A stretch of 64,000 bases of DNA from Xylona heveae TC161 (GCF_001619985.1 NW_017264193.1:2299726-2363725); one strand, 5' to 3'. Counted from the stretch's first letter, positions 45,501 through 58,110 are shown. Translations and numbers: made by a program. Notes: generated from the sequence alone by a model not told the origin.

Positions 45501-46301
45501 GCACCGAGTCTCCAGCTCCATCTGCTACTGATAGTCTGACCGCGCGAGATTTCGCCGACAAAATCGGCTACGCCTTCCAATTAGCAACCGCTCAAGGCCC
45601 GCTCTGTAATGAGCCTATCCAGGGCGTTGCTGTCTTTATAGAAGACGTATCCATTGCCATCCCTGCGGAAGAAGAGAGCACTGCGCGAGAAAAGCTTGGT
45701 CGCCTTACCGGTGAAGTTATTAGGACCGTACGAGACTCTATTCACCAGGGATTTCTTGACTGGAGTCCTCGCCTCCTGCTTGCCATGTATAGTTGCGAAA
45801 TTCAAGCATCCAGTATGTTGCAATCCTTGATTCCTCCGCCTTTCACTGCTGCATTTTCACCGCCTTTTCAAACACCTTTTTTTTTAGCGCTTTTGCTAAT
45901 TTCTCTCCTATTAAACAGCCGAGGTCCTTGGACGTGTTTACGGAGTCATCACTCGTCGTCGAGGCCGCATTCTGTCCGAAGCCCTTAAGGAAGGCACGCC
46001 CTTCTTCACTATCCTATCCGTCCTGCCCGTCGCGGAGTCTTTTGGATTCAGTGACGAGATTCGCAAACGGACCTCGGGCGCCGCGAGCCCTCAGCTCATC
46101 TTTGCCGGATTTGAAATGCTCGATATCGATCCCTTCTGGATTCCATTTACTGAAGAGGAACTGGAAGATCTTGGTGAATTGGCAGACAAAGAGAACGTTG
46201 CAAAGAGATACATGGATCGAGTTCGAAGTCGTAAAGGCTTGTTTATTCAAGGCAAAAAGTTGGTTGTGGATGCGGAGAAGCAGAAGACACTGAAACGGTA
46301 A
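42597..46301 (+). CDS. RIA1: Elongation factor-like GTPase 1 (Efl1/Ria1)
   Basis: Six exons (42597-42659, 42732-42752, 42814-43772, 43856-45373, 45463-45812, 45919-46301) give about 1097 residues, close to yeast Ria1. The cytoplasmic GTPase works with Sdo1/SBDS to release Tif6 from pre-60S ribosomes. G1 AHVDHGKT is at about 26-33, split by an intron. [13 protein letters not shown] covers switch [10 protein letters not shown] is G3 and INKIDR is G4. An acidic/charged insert (around 250-300) and an [14 protein letters not shown] stretch separate domains as in the family. Domain II has [16 protein letters not shown]; domain IV and V motifs include [12 protein letters not shown] and [12 protein letters not shown]. 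Exon 2 is only 21 nt. Confidence 0.96.
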
Positions 46302-47004
46302 AGGAGGAAGTTAACGCTTGAGACTTAATGATGTACGAGCGTAAAGGGTTTTTTGATGTAGAATACGAAGCAAGCCCCCAAGGGGCTATGGACCAGAAGA
46401 AAAGTTTGAATATGAGGCGTATATAGAGTCAGGCGTTATGCATAAGGCAGGAAACTTTATTGTGTGTTTACAGGGACTCAAACCACGACTCATGAAGTTC
46501 AAATATGTATTGCTTATTTCTCTAGCTCCTGCAGTCCGCTGATTCGCCCTCTGGCATGATCAATTTACTTTGACCATATCGATAATATCTTTTCAAGTCA
46601 CCTTTTCCCTGCTAAACACCCTCCAATATTGAGGATGCTACGTGCCGCAGCGCCAAAGTCCGATCTGATACCTTAGAGATGAATATGACCCTTTATCTCT
46701 CTCTGTTTAATCTCTCTGCAGACAAGAAATTTTGGATAATGCTGCCCCAAAGGCGAGAGAATAATATTGTACAACGTTTCTAAAAGAAATAGTTCCAGTT
46801 CAAGGCCTCTGAGTGCTTTTTTTTTACTGTTCCCTTTCTGGTCAAGAGAGGAAAATAATTGGAGGCCAGGCCAGGCCAAGACCCAAACGCAGCCGGTGAA
46901 AAACGAAGCCTGCCAAAATCGTCCAACTGATGTCCTTCAAATTGATATCCGCAATGGATATAGTGATATCTGGAACGCATTTTAAATCACCTCACAAGAA
47001 TAAC
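46302..47004. other. Convergent 3' region EFL1 / Shg1-like gene
   Basis: About 700 bp holding two 3' UTRs. No gene is seen. Confidence 0.55.
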
Positions 47005-49285
47005 CTAATCGTACCGCCTGGACGTCCTTGGCCGACTGGAGCTGCGTCTGCGAGTACGGCTCGGGCTTCGGCGCCGGCTATAACTCCTGCGGCGACTGCG
47101 ATCACGTTCTCTGCGGGTGTCCCTGTCTCTGTCTCTGTCTGCGTCACGATCTCGAACCCGGTCGCGATCACGGTCTCGGTCTCGGTCACTCTCCCTGTCG
47201 CGCCTTCTGCTGCTGATGAGAGGGCTGGGACTCCGGCCTCGTCTTCGGCTGTGGCTTCTTCGACGAGGAGGTGGGCTCAGACTCCTCTTGCGGCGATGGG
47301 GACTTGGACTAGTTCGTCTTCGTCGATCAGGACTTGGGCTGCGGCGTCTCGAGCGGCTACGTTTTCGGGGTGGGGGCGGATGCGGCAGCGGCAATCTGTC
47401 ATTGTCTGCGTCTGGGTCGCCACCACCGCGGCCACCGCTGCCACTAGCACCACCAGGAACATATCGATCATAAGTATCTCGGGGTCGCTCGTGTCGGTCT
47501 CTGGAAGCGGCTCGACGGCTTAACGGAGGTGGGCTACGGCTTGTTCTCCGACCTCCGCCACTGCCACCACCGGGGCGATATGAGTCCATGTCTCCTCCGG
47601 GACTTCTGGAGCGGGAGTATCTCCGTCGAGGAGAGACTCTGCGATTGCGAGATCGAGCGCGGTAGCTATCTCGGTCTCGATCTCGCGGTGGAAGAGGCGG
47701 CGTGCGAGACCGGCTCCTGCCTCGTCGGCGTGGCGGTGGGCTGCGAGAGCGAGAGCGAGAGTGGTCATACCGGCGACGAGGCGGAGGAGTGCGGCTGGGA
47801 CTGCGTCTGCGGCGATAGTCGCGGTCTCGTGTTCTGGAAAGGCTCCTTGGAGGAGTTGAATCTCTGCGCGAGCCACGATAAATGTCGTGCGGGCGTCTGT
47901 CATCGTCCCATTGCCGAGTGTAACGCCGTGGGCTACGGCTCCTGCTGCCTCGATAAGACCGATCTACGCTGTAGCGGTCTCTTGCTCGGTCACGATCACG
48001 GCCTCGGTCGCGGCTGGGATCGCGGTCTCGCTCTCGTTCGCGCTCATGGTCATTATGTACTGATCTCCGGCCGGGCGAAGGGCTGCGATCCTTTTTATCT
48101 CTGCCTGCTCCTTCAGGATGGGACGAGAGGCGAGATGTGTCTGCCGGTCGAGGCTCGGGCTGGGAAGGCTTGCCCACTTGTCCTTTACGTAGTGGGGGTT
48201 CAAGAGATTCAGAACGCTCCATTTCTGGCCGTTGGCGCGCTTTGGCCGCGAGTTCTTGGCCCTCCTTGAGAAGCAATTGCAGCGCAATATCATCGAGGTC
48301 TTTGTCCTCCAAAGGTCGAGGAGTAGGTTCTCTAGTTGATTTTCGATCACGATCGTCCCTGGCAAGCGACCGTCTCCTAGAGGAATCTCTTTCGCGCCAG
48401 GCCGCGTCTCTAAGGTCTCGTTCTCTTGCGTCTTCCTGTCGTCGTCGTTCGCGACGCTCTTCTCGCTCCCTATCGCGTTGACGGTCGAGTTCTCTCTCCC
48501 TTTCTCGCTCCTTTTCACGTTCAATTCTCCTTTGCTCGTCACGCTCTTCCGCTCTTCTTCGCGCTTCCTCCTCCTGTCGAAGGTCTTCCTCGCGTTGTTT
48601 TCGCTTCTCTTCCGCCTTGATCCGCTCTTTCTCCTTTTCAATTTCTGCTTCCTTCTCCAGTTCTTCCTTGCGAATTCTTTCCCTTTCAGCATGTCGAACC
48701 GCTGCCTCTTCCTCGTATTCCTCTTCTGGTTTGCTACCGATCCGTTCTTCCTCAGCAGCAGCAGCTTCGCCAATTTCGTTCTGTCGTATAGCGCGTAGAG
48801 CATCTTCGACGTGAGTGATATCCTGATCGATGAAACGAGCAATATCTGCTTCGACGGATTTGTAAATGTCGCTTCGATCCACGGCGCCTTCAATCAGCGG
48901 CGCAGCCTTGCCACGATCCCGCGAAAGAAGTGAAGGATCACGGTCAATCTCTGATTCGGCCACCTCAGTTATAGAGTTGACTAGAGAAGACTTTGCATCC
49001 TATTGACCAAGTAAAAATCAGTACCAAATGCACACCAAACCAAGCCGATGTATATGCATCATGGCCGCCAAGTGTCAAGAATAGAGAGAAACTCACGCCG
49101 CTGTCATATTTGGCCCAGACTGCCTTTCTGAGTCTGTCGAATTCTCCCTTCTTCTTGAACGTATGTAGGAGCCCATCGATCGCAGAGCGTTTGGCCGCAG
49201 AAAGCGGTAAGTCTGAAGTCTTGAACTTCTTTCGCGGTGGGCCTGCATCCTCTGACGCGGAGGGCACGCGTTCTAAATCCGCCAT
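47005..49285 (-). CDS. COMPASS Shg1/BOD1-domain protein with long RS-rich tail
   Basis: Two exons (49285-49097 and 48999-47005) give about 727 residues. Residues about 33-120 match the COMPASS-Shg1 (BOD1) family: AIDGLLHTFKKKGEFDRLRK, VWAKYDSG, LVNSITEVAESEIDRDPSLL. Shg1 is a subunit of the Set1 H3K4 methyltransferase complex. Residues about 130-240 are a Glu/Arg/Lys-rich predicted coiled coil. From about residue 330 to the end the chain is almost entirely RS, RD, RR and SPPRRR units, like SR splicing proteins. Yeast Shg1 is only about 140 residues, so the tail makes this protein very different in architecture. The first start at 49285 gives MADLERVPSASED. Opposite-strand frames over the repetitive tail are artefacts of codon bias. 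Confidence 0.83.
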
Positions 49286-49668
49286 TGCCAACTGTTACTG
49301 AGCGATGGCTCTCCGTTCCAAGCTCATCTGCTGTTGAAATTGATCAATGCGTGATCTCGCAATGTAGAATTATCGCGGGTAGCATTTGGAGCTTAATGAC
49401 GGGACATTTTTACTTCGCGGGAGCTTCAACCACAGTAACTCAGCCATCGGAGCGGCAAGCCACCCCCGGCCTGGGCTAAACCGAATTGAGCAGTTCCCAT
49501 GTTGACCATCCCCAGCATCTCCACATCCCCATCCCATCCCATCCCCCCCAAAAACATAAGGCGCCGTATATCCGAGGGTTTAAACTGTGCTTTATCGCCT
49601 ACAAGTGGCCTGTTTCATTGATATCACAATATCTTCGGATCAAAAGCCTGGTACAAATACCACCGACC
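49286..49668. other. Bidirectional promoter Shg1-like gene / small mitochondrial gene
   Basis: 383 bp between divergent start codons. It contains a short CCCATCC repeat near 49525. No gene is seen. Confidence 0.55.
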
Positions 49669-50072
49669 ATGGTTCACAAGATCCTTTTCTGGAGCGGCTT
49701 CGGTAAGCAATCTAGCAGTCACATGGGCGGCGACAAAATCCATATGTGATGGTTGTCCACAGCTAACTCGAAGGCTGCTCACGCGACATAGGCATCGCTG
49801 TTCGATTCTGGCAACTCGGCATGGAGTTGCGGCCGTTCTTTAACAAAGAGTCTCTGTGGGCATATCCGGTCTTCGCTGCCGCCGGTGGAAGCTTCGGTTA
49901 CTGGTTAACGGGAGTCGAGCAACGACAATTTAAGATTCTCCAAGACCGAAAAGATAGCTTGTTGGAGAAGCGAAAACGGAGAGCAGAGAGAGAAGCCGCT
50001 GAAGCGGGTGCGTCTCTTGAGCCAACGACGAGTGCAGCAGAGAAAGGCGGCATCTTGGCTAGCACATCTTAG
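49669..50072 (+). CDS. Small membrane protein, probable mitochondrial complex I accessory subunit
   Basis: Two exons (49669-49702 and 49792-50072) give about 104 residues. The N-terminus MVHKILFWSGFGIAVRFWQLG leads into ELRPFFNKESLWAYPVFAAAGGSFGYWLTGVEQRQ, a hydrophobic segment with one likely membrane helix. A strongly charged helix follows (LLEKRKRRAEREAAEA). This resembles, from memory, small single-span accessory subunits of fungal NADH:ubiquinone oxidoreductase (such as NUUM-type proteins), but I cannot confirm the exact subunit. No cleavable presequence is obvious. The splice junction is canonical and closes in frame. Confidence 0.6.
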
Positions 50073-50990
50073 AAAGTTTGGTCATACTTGTATGGTGCGA
50101 CAGTTTATGGAATAAGGGTTGGGAACGGAGATTATAAGTCCCCAAGGGAGCTTATTCTATCAAAGGCAGAGCTAAGGGTTAATTTTTTTTTTTTTCATTG
50201 ACTGGAAGGCGCTGTTTCATCTGCCGTTTCAATCATGTTTATTGCGTACTTCAGCGGTTGTAATGATTCTACTCTCTCATCTCAGGAGATTATAAAGTCA
50301 TCTTAACTACTTTTCTTCTCTCTGCTGGATCCAGAGCATAGAAACCTAAGTAAGTTAAAAGAATGACTACGCAGGTAGCGACGAACACGTTATGAAAGTG
50401 ATTTCCACTTTTTTATTTTATTTTACTCTCGCACATAGAATGAGTTTGATGCTTCAAATGTAATAGAAGTTTAACGCTAAATCTATATGTTAAACTGGAT
50501 GGATTTGTTTTTCAATAAAGGTGTTGACCGGCACTGGTAAAAGATGATTTCATAGAAGGCATGTAGCAACCGAAAAAGGAAGCACTACTGACCAAGTCCC
50601 AACCACTATCTCACGCTTTCGCTCCCAACGTAAAGACAAAATTACTTCGTAGTCTTCAACGACAGAAACTGTAGCACAAACTTTTGCATCTATGTGACGC
50701 ACTGATTGCTCATTCCAAGTGTTGCGCAGAACAACGAAACAAGCGAAGCGACAAGATCACATCTGATATCAACCGCGCTTCGGGCGCTTGCACCCCGCGC
50801 TAAAAGCTAAACTTCCCAAACCGAACGCCTATCCTAGGGTTGACTCAAAAGTGCTTTTACAACAAAAATAATCCCACCCAACACAGGCCTTGGGGACGTG
50901 AGTCACCCTGTATCCACCATTTACTCGGAACCGGCGCATCATTCATACGAGTCTTGGCGCATAAATAAACTTAAATCCTCCTCCCCAGCT
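50073..50990 (+). other. Intergenic region upstream of eIF2B-delta
   Basis: 918 bp between two plus-strand genes. No protein or RNA gene is recognised. A T-rich run lies at 50182-50195. Confidence 0.55.
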
Positions 50991-52817
50991 ATGGCGGACA
51001 CCAACCCTCAGAACCCCACCGCGGGCGCAGAGCTTTCGCCGGCACCAGCGAAGGACCAAAAGTCCCCAAAAGCAGACACGAAGCAAGCACAGCCGAAACC
51101 CAATGGCACAGAAGTCACAGCTACTGGGCCTAATGGAGAGAAGCTTTCCGGTGCGGAATTGAAAAAACGAGCCAAGGCCGAAAAAGCAGCTCGACGAGAA
51201 CGAGAAAAGGCCGATCGGCAGGGCCCTGGCGGCGGAGTGCCGCACAGTGGTGGCCAAGACAAGGCGGGCAATCAAAAACCAGGAAAGCCATGGCAGAAGG
51301 TCGAAGTGCAGCAACACAAAGACGACAGTGTTGCTGGTAGTAAGGGCCACCACAAGCGCACCACATCCACCGCCGCAGCGGATCATCAAAAGAACTTGGC
51401 CCTCCGTGGAAAAGGAGCGCAGGGAGGAGCGCAGGCCGCAGCAAAGCCGCCCAAGGATGCAAACCAGGTGTCCCTTTTCGGACATTTATATGGACAGTCA
51501 CGACGGACGACTCTGGCAGGTGTCGGAAAGGACGTGCATCCGGCTGTGCTGGCGCTGGGCCTGCAGATGAGCAACTACGTTATTTGCGGAAGCAATGCGC
51601 GCTGTATAGCAACGCTTTTGGCACTCAAGAGGGTAAATTCTTCCCAATTTCTCTCCAATTCCTTGACTCTTTCAACTTTCACATTTAATTTCCGCTTCAC
51701 GTTCAATGGGGCACAGGGGCAAGAGGCTCTTGTGCCAGTCTTTGGTGCCCAAAAACCACAAGTCTACTGCTCTTCATGCCTCTTACAAAGAAACATAAAT
51801 CCTTATTTCGAATATTTATCTTTTCTGGACCCAGACATTAACTGGACACATTAACAGGTCATTGAATCCTACACTACACCTCCCGGCCACTCACTCAGCC
51901 GACACCTGACCTCGCACCACCTATCTCCTCAAATCGACTACCTGGTCTCATGCCGACCCATGTCCGTGTCCATGGGCAATGCGATTCGATGGCTGAAGCT
52001 CGAAATCAGCAAAGTCGACCCCGACACGCCCGAGAACGAAGCAAAAGAAGATCTATGCGACTCCATTGACAACTTTATCCGCGAGCGCATCACCGTGGCC
52101 GACCAAGTGATTGCCACCAGCGCGGGCGGCAAGATCCAAAACGGAGACGTGGTTCTCACGTACGCCAAGAGCAGCATTGTGCAGCAGACCCTCATCGAGG
52201 CACACAAGCGGGGCGTGCAGTTCCGCGTCATTGTCATTGACTCCAAGCCCTTGTTTGAAGGCAAACACTTGGCGCGTGCCCTCGCCACGGCCGGCCTGGA
52301 AGTCCAGTACTCGCTCATGCACGCCGTGAGCCACGCCATCAAGGACGCAACCAAGGTCTTCCTGGGCGCTCACGCAATGATGAGTAATGGCCGTCTGTAC
52401 TCGCGTGTCGGTACAGCCATTGTCGCCATGACTGCCAACGAGTTTGATGTCCCGGTCATCGTGTGCTGCGAGAGCGTCAAGTTTACTGAAAAAGTCGCTC
52501 TTGACAGCATTGTGAGCAATGAGGTCGCGCCGCCGGATGAGCTAATTTCGCCGCTCCCCTTGACGCATACTGCTACAACAACTACTACTACTACGGCGAC
52601 CGCGACTCCTGATCAGACCGGCGCGGCGACAGCAGGTGAGGCTCAGGGAGTCAAGGGCTCGCCGTTGTCGACGTGGCGGGAAACGGATAATTTGCTCTTG
52701 CTCAACATCATGTATGATGTTACGCCTGCCGAGTATATCAAGATGGTTATCACCGAGTATGGCTCTCTGCCGCCGAGCTCAGTCCCGGTTGTGCATAGAT
52801 TGAGTACGAATTCGTAA
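50991..52817 (+). CDS. GCD2: Translation initiation factor eIF2B subunit delta
   Basis: Two exons (50991-51632 and 51858-52817) give about 533 residues. eIF2B is the guanine-nucleotide exchange factor for eIF2; delta belongs to the regulatory alpha/beta/delta set that senses phosphorylated eIF2. The first 170 residues are Lys/Ala/Gly-rich and low complexity. The conserved core then has SLFGHLYGQ, VHPAVLALGLQMSNYVICGS, YTTPPGHSLSRHLTSH, SCRPMSVSMGNAIRWLK, GDVVLTYAKSSIV and the Rossmann-like part with FRVIVIDSKPLFEGK, VFLGAHAMMSNGRLYSRVGT and IMYDVTPAEYIKMVITEYG. The 225-nt intron stays open in frame until a TAA next to the acceptor. The start is the first in-frame ATG. Confidence 0.95.
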
Positions 52818-53364
52818 AATGATCTACTTCTTTTCCTACGGATGAACGTGAAAAATGATGGAGAAGATGGAGGAATGAGATCTTGCTACTTGCTACATAC
52901 TTCTAGCATTTTCTTAAAATACATTTTGGTGTTTCGGCGTTTCGTTCTTGAGTAAGAGCGTTGGTTTCCTTTCTTCATTTGAAGATTTGTTGTTACCATT
53001 CTTCCGGTATTTTTGTTGGCATGCCTAATATGTATGTTTATATGTGTTGGTCAAAGCCGTAACATCAATGATGATTAATGCATGGAGAAAATTGAAAAAT
53101 AAAAGAAACAGAAAATTAGTCAAGGAGGGAGATGGGTGATGCGCTCCGCAAATCTCTAAGAATATGGAAAAAAACATCAACCATAACAATTCATGCGCCT
53201 TTGAAGTAAACTAGCTTGAATGAATAAGGGGGAGATGCAAGCCGAGAGGAACAGAGGGGAAACGTATGAATAGAAAGAAAACTAATTACGCTGCGATTTT
53301 ACCAGAAAACCGTCAAGCAACTGCTTTCGCCCAATGTCTGAATCAATGGAATCCGGAAACGCCA
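52818..53364. other. Convergent 3' region eIF2B-delta / Sec14-like gene
   Basis: About 550 bp of 3' UTR and spacer; no gene seen. Confidence 0.55.
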
Positions 53365-54610
53365 TTACGCAGAAACAATGTTTGTCAGCGGCTCTGCCGC
53401 AGGTGGTGCGGGCGCGACCTTTGCCTTCTCGATCTCTACCAGGCATGGTTCATCGCCACCCCGCAGATAAGTCTCGTGTTCTCCCACTCGGCGGCCCGCT
53501 TTGACCCATCGCTCGCGGTAGGCTGCTCTCCGCTCGGCAGCAATTTTGTTTAGGGTGGGCCAGTAGATGGAGTGGTCATACTCGAATTGCGCATCTCCAC
53601 CGTGCGTGGTGAGCAATTGTGCGGGCGGCACATATTGGCGAATGCCCTCATTGAACTTGAGCTTCTCGCGCGTGAGCGGGTCAATGAAAGGGCTGATGAG
53701 CTTGAAGAAAGTCCACACGGGCCAAGGAACTAGGGCATTGGATTAGCGCAAATGAAAGTATGCACATTTGCCACAGGCATTACTCACTGTTAATAACAAA
53801 AGCCCGTCCTAGACGCTCAGGATAGTGGGTCTGCAAGATATGTAACGTTTGACGTCCCTGGCCAACACTAGGATTGCTTCCGCTTGTGCTCTCCTTGAAA
53901 TTGATCAAGAGGGCAGTCGTGTCCTGACCAGGCACCATCATGTCAATGACGCGCTCCAGCATAAAGACAAGATGCTGAATCTGGCGGTCGCTCTTCTTCG
54001 TGTTCTGCTTGGCTGGATTCAGGTATAGACACGGCCGAGCATCATTGTCGTAGCCAGCGATAACCTGCTTGCCTGTCTCGTTCTCTGGCGAGATGTAGTC
54101 GGCTGTATGCTTGTCGACACCATAGTCACGCCGCCAGGTCAAAGTGTTCATCAAGCGCTTGGAAGCCTCTGCGGCGTTCCATTTGGTTGCACGCAAATAA
54201 CGCAGCAAACACTCTCGCGTGAGGAACATACGCTCATCGTCGGTAATTGGAGAGAGCTTGCTATTCTTCTCTAACGTGTCGGGGATTTCTTTCCAGCTGG
54301 ACACTGTCTTCAGGACATTGTCATACTTGGTCTCTTGCTCTGATGTCAATTTCGCAGGAGCAGGTGGCTTGATTCCATCATAGGGGGCTAAAAAGGGCGT
54401 CTTGACCGGACCCGTGGGAGGTGCCGGTGCAGATTCCTTGACGGATGGCGCAGTCGATGTGGGCTCTGTACGAGCTCCACTGGCCGTGTCGGTTGAGGCA
54501 TCAGACATGACGCTCGCGTCGGGGGTCAGCTTTGCAGCAGTTCCGTTGACGCCTGAGGCCGACACTTCTGCGGGAATAGGTGCTTGCTGAGGATCTGCCG
54601 TCGTAGCCAT
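53365..54610 (-). CDS. CRAL-TRIO (Sec14-like) lipid-transfer protein
   Basis: Two exons (54610-53788 and 53729-53365) give about 395 residues. Sec14-family proteins bind or exchange phospholipids such as phosphatidylinositol. The first 90 residues are Ala/Pro/Thr-rich and likely disordered. A CRAL-TRIO N-terminal helical block (about 120-175) has CLLRYLRATKWNAAEASKRL and LTWRRDYG. The lipid-binding domain follows, with DNDARPCLYLNPAKQNTKKS, HLVFMLERVIDMM, LLINFKES, THYPERLGRAFVIN and WPVWTFFKLISPFIDPLTREK. The pattern is nearest to the Pdr16/Sfh3-type members, though the exact subgroup is not certain. The intron sits within the conserved FVIN-IPWPVW segment. Confidence 0.9.
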
Positions 54611-55980
54611 TGCGCGCTAGAGGGGCGTTGGAAATACTCCGGAAATTAAAAGGAAAGAGTGATTGCGGCGGAATGAGTAACTTAGGGAAACGTTTGGGTT
54701 GGGAAGGAGGGAAGGAGAGTGGTAAGAGTGAGAGAGTTGAGAAAGGGCGTTGGAGAAGAGAATTATTCTCGGCGCTACACGGCTTGCTTATCACCACCAA
54801 GAGCTATTTACTGCACCCGACTTGGCGTTACTCACACGTGGAGAAGGAGCGAAAAAAGGTGATGCTAAAGATGGGGAAAATTGCCTTAAGTTACGCCCTG
54901 GGAATCTTCTAATCGCCAGGTCGGGGGATCCGACGGCCGAGGCTGAATTTCCAATGAGATCAATGGCAACAGCTAGGGGCCTTAGTAGCGGGTTAATAAT
55001 CTTACAATTATGGGCTAAACTGGAGCAAGTAATCAAACTGTAATTTCTACCGTCAGGGCGATACACCGAGCTCACTGTGGCGCTGAGAAGGGATAATCTC
55101 AGCGCCATGCCCAACACACACACACTCTCCTCTCAGTCTGAATCATGCAGCGGTACCACAAAGGTTGAGTTGACCGCCAAAGTTACTCTTGCCGCATTCC
55201 TTAGCTAGACTGTCAATTTTTTTTTGGTTTTCCCTTCCTCGTCCCGCTATGGCTGATTGCCGCTAGTTACTGCTGACTCCCCCAAGTGCTGACACATATA
55301 GAGTTAAGAAGCCTATTCGCGTGAGAGGGGGGATGAGCTAAGCTTAATCATGGCAGATGTTGAATGAGGTCACGTATCCTACTGCCTGACGGCATTAGCA
55401 TGTTCATGCATACTCCTTCATCGTGGTTGAGGCGTTCTTCGAGACTCTTGCAACGAAGAGAATAGTTATGACCTTGGCCTCTCGTCGTTCTCCGCTCGGG
55501 AAGGATGAAACTACGGGAGCGCCGGCGGAACTTCGGGCAGGAATAAGTCCGCGTCGTCCGCAGGTTGGCATTGCTCGGCCTCCGTCGCATCCGAAGAATC
55601 GAGAAGTTTTCGATTATGTCATCAGCCCGGCCCGAGGCTAGACTACAATCTCTCTAGTCTGGATACGTGCACAGTAGGTTATCTTAGTTACCTGTAACAT
55701 TTTGGCCTCGCTCTGTCGAGCTGACAAGGCCTACCGTAGTCCCTCCCCATACAATTAATTCCACTTCGGGCAAGCGCGTCTCGGACCCGCGATTTCTTGA
55801 ATGGAAAGCGCGTCTCCTCTATGGGTCGCGTGTTTTGACGTCTGCTGTTGGCTCCGTCGTCAGAGGTCGAGAATACTTGTAGAAGCAGCAACCAACCCCG
55901 TCACCAAAAACAAGAGCGGACTCCTCTCCTTGTAGCACTGTAAAGGTGCAGATAACCCTTACCGGCTCTGCTACTTCGCA
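54611..55980. other. Divergent intergenic region Sec14-like / POL12
   Basis: 1.37 kb between divergent starts. No supported gene. A frame of about 70 codons near 55423-55641 lacks homology. Confidence 0.5.
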
Positions 55981-58110
55981 ATGGAAGACCCTTCGGCCGA
56001 ACTGAACAAGCTCTTTGCAGCTCCGCCTGCGAATGAACTCCCCCAAGATGTCCTCGGCGAACTCAAATCGATTCTGCGGCTGCATGCCCTGTCCCCTCAG
56101 GAGCTTTTCTTCAAATGGGAATCATACAGTATAAAGATGGGCGCGGAAGAGACGAGATTGAACCTGGACACGGCCAGGGCATTCAAACATGACATCCAGG
56201 AGGGACTTGAGAGAGAGTCAAGGACCAAGGCACACATCCGTACCACCGACAAGCGAAGCACAGCGGGAGCTACTCCACGCGCAAAAGCAAGTACCGACGA
56301 TGTTTTTGGCATGTATGGCTGCCTGTGGGAATCTCTTTGCAGAAACAAGCCATCTAAACTAACCATCTCGTTTCAGGATCGATGGTTTGATGCCCAGTAC
56401 GCCAAGGCATGTCGCAGCTAGCGGGACCGCTACCTCGGCGAAACGGAGAAGTGCATTCGAGACGCCGGCATCAAAAGCAAGCAAGAACAATGTTTTCAGT
56501 TCTCCGAGCGAGATCAAGCCATCACCAAGGCAGGGAGATATTGGCGGTAGTGGGGCCACAGTGCCGTTTTCGGAACGACCAAATGCTGGACAGACGATTG
56601 AGTCTCTTAACAGTCACCTGCCGGAAGCAGAATCACCAGTGGCTCCATCAGCAGAACCACGTATCAAATTAACGGCGAACACGGATTTGAAGAAATTCTC
56701 ATATCGACCCATGGCGATGCATTTATCAGAAGCGTCCGAAGTTCTCGATGATCGGATAGACGAATTTATGGCATTGATTCAAACACACAACAAGCTCGAA
56801 GACAATGCGTTTGGAAATCCGGCAACTCAAAGCACCAGCGAGGTCATCGCTGTTGGCAGGATCGCCTCTGATACTCTTGAAGGAAAGCCCAATTCTGCTT
56901 CTCTCGTTTTGGAAACATCCAGGCGAATGGGCGCCGGTCTGCGAGTGCCCTTAAAGGTCGACTCATTGGCGCGGTTTGAGTTTTTCCCGGGTCAGATTAT
57001 CGCAGTGAGGGGGGTAAACGCTTCTGGAGATTATTTTACCGTCCACGAAGTTCTCGATATTCCTCTTTTGCCAATGGCTGCTTCGAACGCGGAAGTCCTC
57101 GACAGCTGCAATGAACGCTTACGCGGCGGTGCTGATTCTGATGAGTCTGATTCTGCTCCTCCGCTGAGCATCTTGGTTGCGTCTGGTCCCTTTACCGCCG
57201 AAGACAACCTTGACTTTGAACCTCTTCATGCCCTTTGCGATAGGGCCAGCGCTACATATGCAGACTCCATCGTATTGGTTGGCCCCTTCTTGGACGTTGA
57301 GCATCCCCTTGTCGCCTCTGGAGATTTTGACCTTCCTGATGACTCGCGAATTGAGCCGGATAAGGCCACAATGACAGATGTGTTCCGTGTGTTGATCGGC
57401 GCACCTCTGCGGCGGCTGGCGGAGAATGTCCCCAATATCACAATCATCATGATACCATCCATACGCGACGTGATCAGCAAGCACGTGTCATGGCCCCAGG
57501 ATTCCTTTCCAAAAAAGGAACTTGGTTTACCAAAGCAGGCTAGAATCGTCTCGAATCCCATTACTCTCAACATCAATGAAAGTGTTGTGGGTATCTCCTC
57601 TCAAGATGTACTCTACGAGTTGCGTCGCCAGGAAGTCGTTGGCGGCAAACCGCGCGAGCTCAATGTCCTCGCAAGGTTGCCCAGACACTTGGTCGAGCAG
57701 CGCCACTACTTTCCCTTATTTCCTCCTGTCTCCAGAGAGGCCTATCCAAAATCCGGTCTTGACGATGACCTGCCTATAGGGGCTATGCTGGACACAAGTT
57801 ATTTGAAATTAGGAGAGTGGTTGAATGTTAGACCTGACATCCTCATCTGCCCCAGTGCTCTTGCACCTTTTGCAAAAGTATGTTCTCGTCCTTGCTATTT
57901 ACAGCCGATGAATCTGCTAACAATTTCGTCCAGGTCGTAGAAAGCGTTCTTGTAATCAATCCGGGAAATCTTTCGAAGCGCAGAGGGGCCGGCACCTTTG
58001 CCCAGCTAGCCATTTACCCGGCGAATATTAGCGACGAGGAGAGAGCGGAGAATAAGCCTATTGATCATAAGATTTTCGAACGTGGCAGAGTTGATATTAT
58101 TCGTATATAA
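55981..58110 (+). CDS. POL12: DNA polymerase alpha B subunit (Pol12)
   Basis: Three exons (55981-56312, 56377-57877, 57934-58110) give about 669 residues. Pol12 is the regulatory B subunit of the polymerase alpha-primase complex that begins replication. The N-terminal region (1-90) resembles the family's helical domain; a Ser/Pro/Thr-rich linker follows. The OB-fold and inactivated phosphoesterase domain occupy about 230-669, with SSRRMGAGLRVPL-like text, FFPGQIIAVRGVN, ILVASGPFT, DSIVLVGPFLDVEHPLV, NITIIMIPSIRD, and C-terminal CPSALAPFAK and INPGNLSKRRGAGTFAQL. The start MEDPSAELNKLF is the first ATG in frame. The second exon begins with a codon completed across the junction (FGMIDGLMPSTPR). 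Confidence 0.94.

Noticed and set aside
47028-48620. Several long plus-strand frames opposite the RS-rich tail
   Set aside because: They are antisense shadows of repetitive CGx/AGx codons; no homology and no splice logic.
55423-55641. 72-codon plus-strand frame upstream of POL12
   Set aside because: No homology, arginine-rich by composition, and no conserved context; not enough to call a gene.
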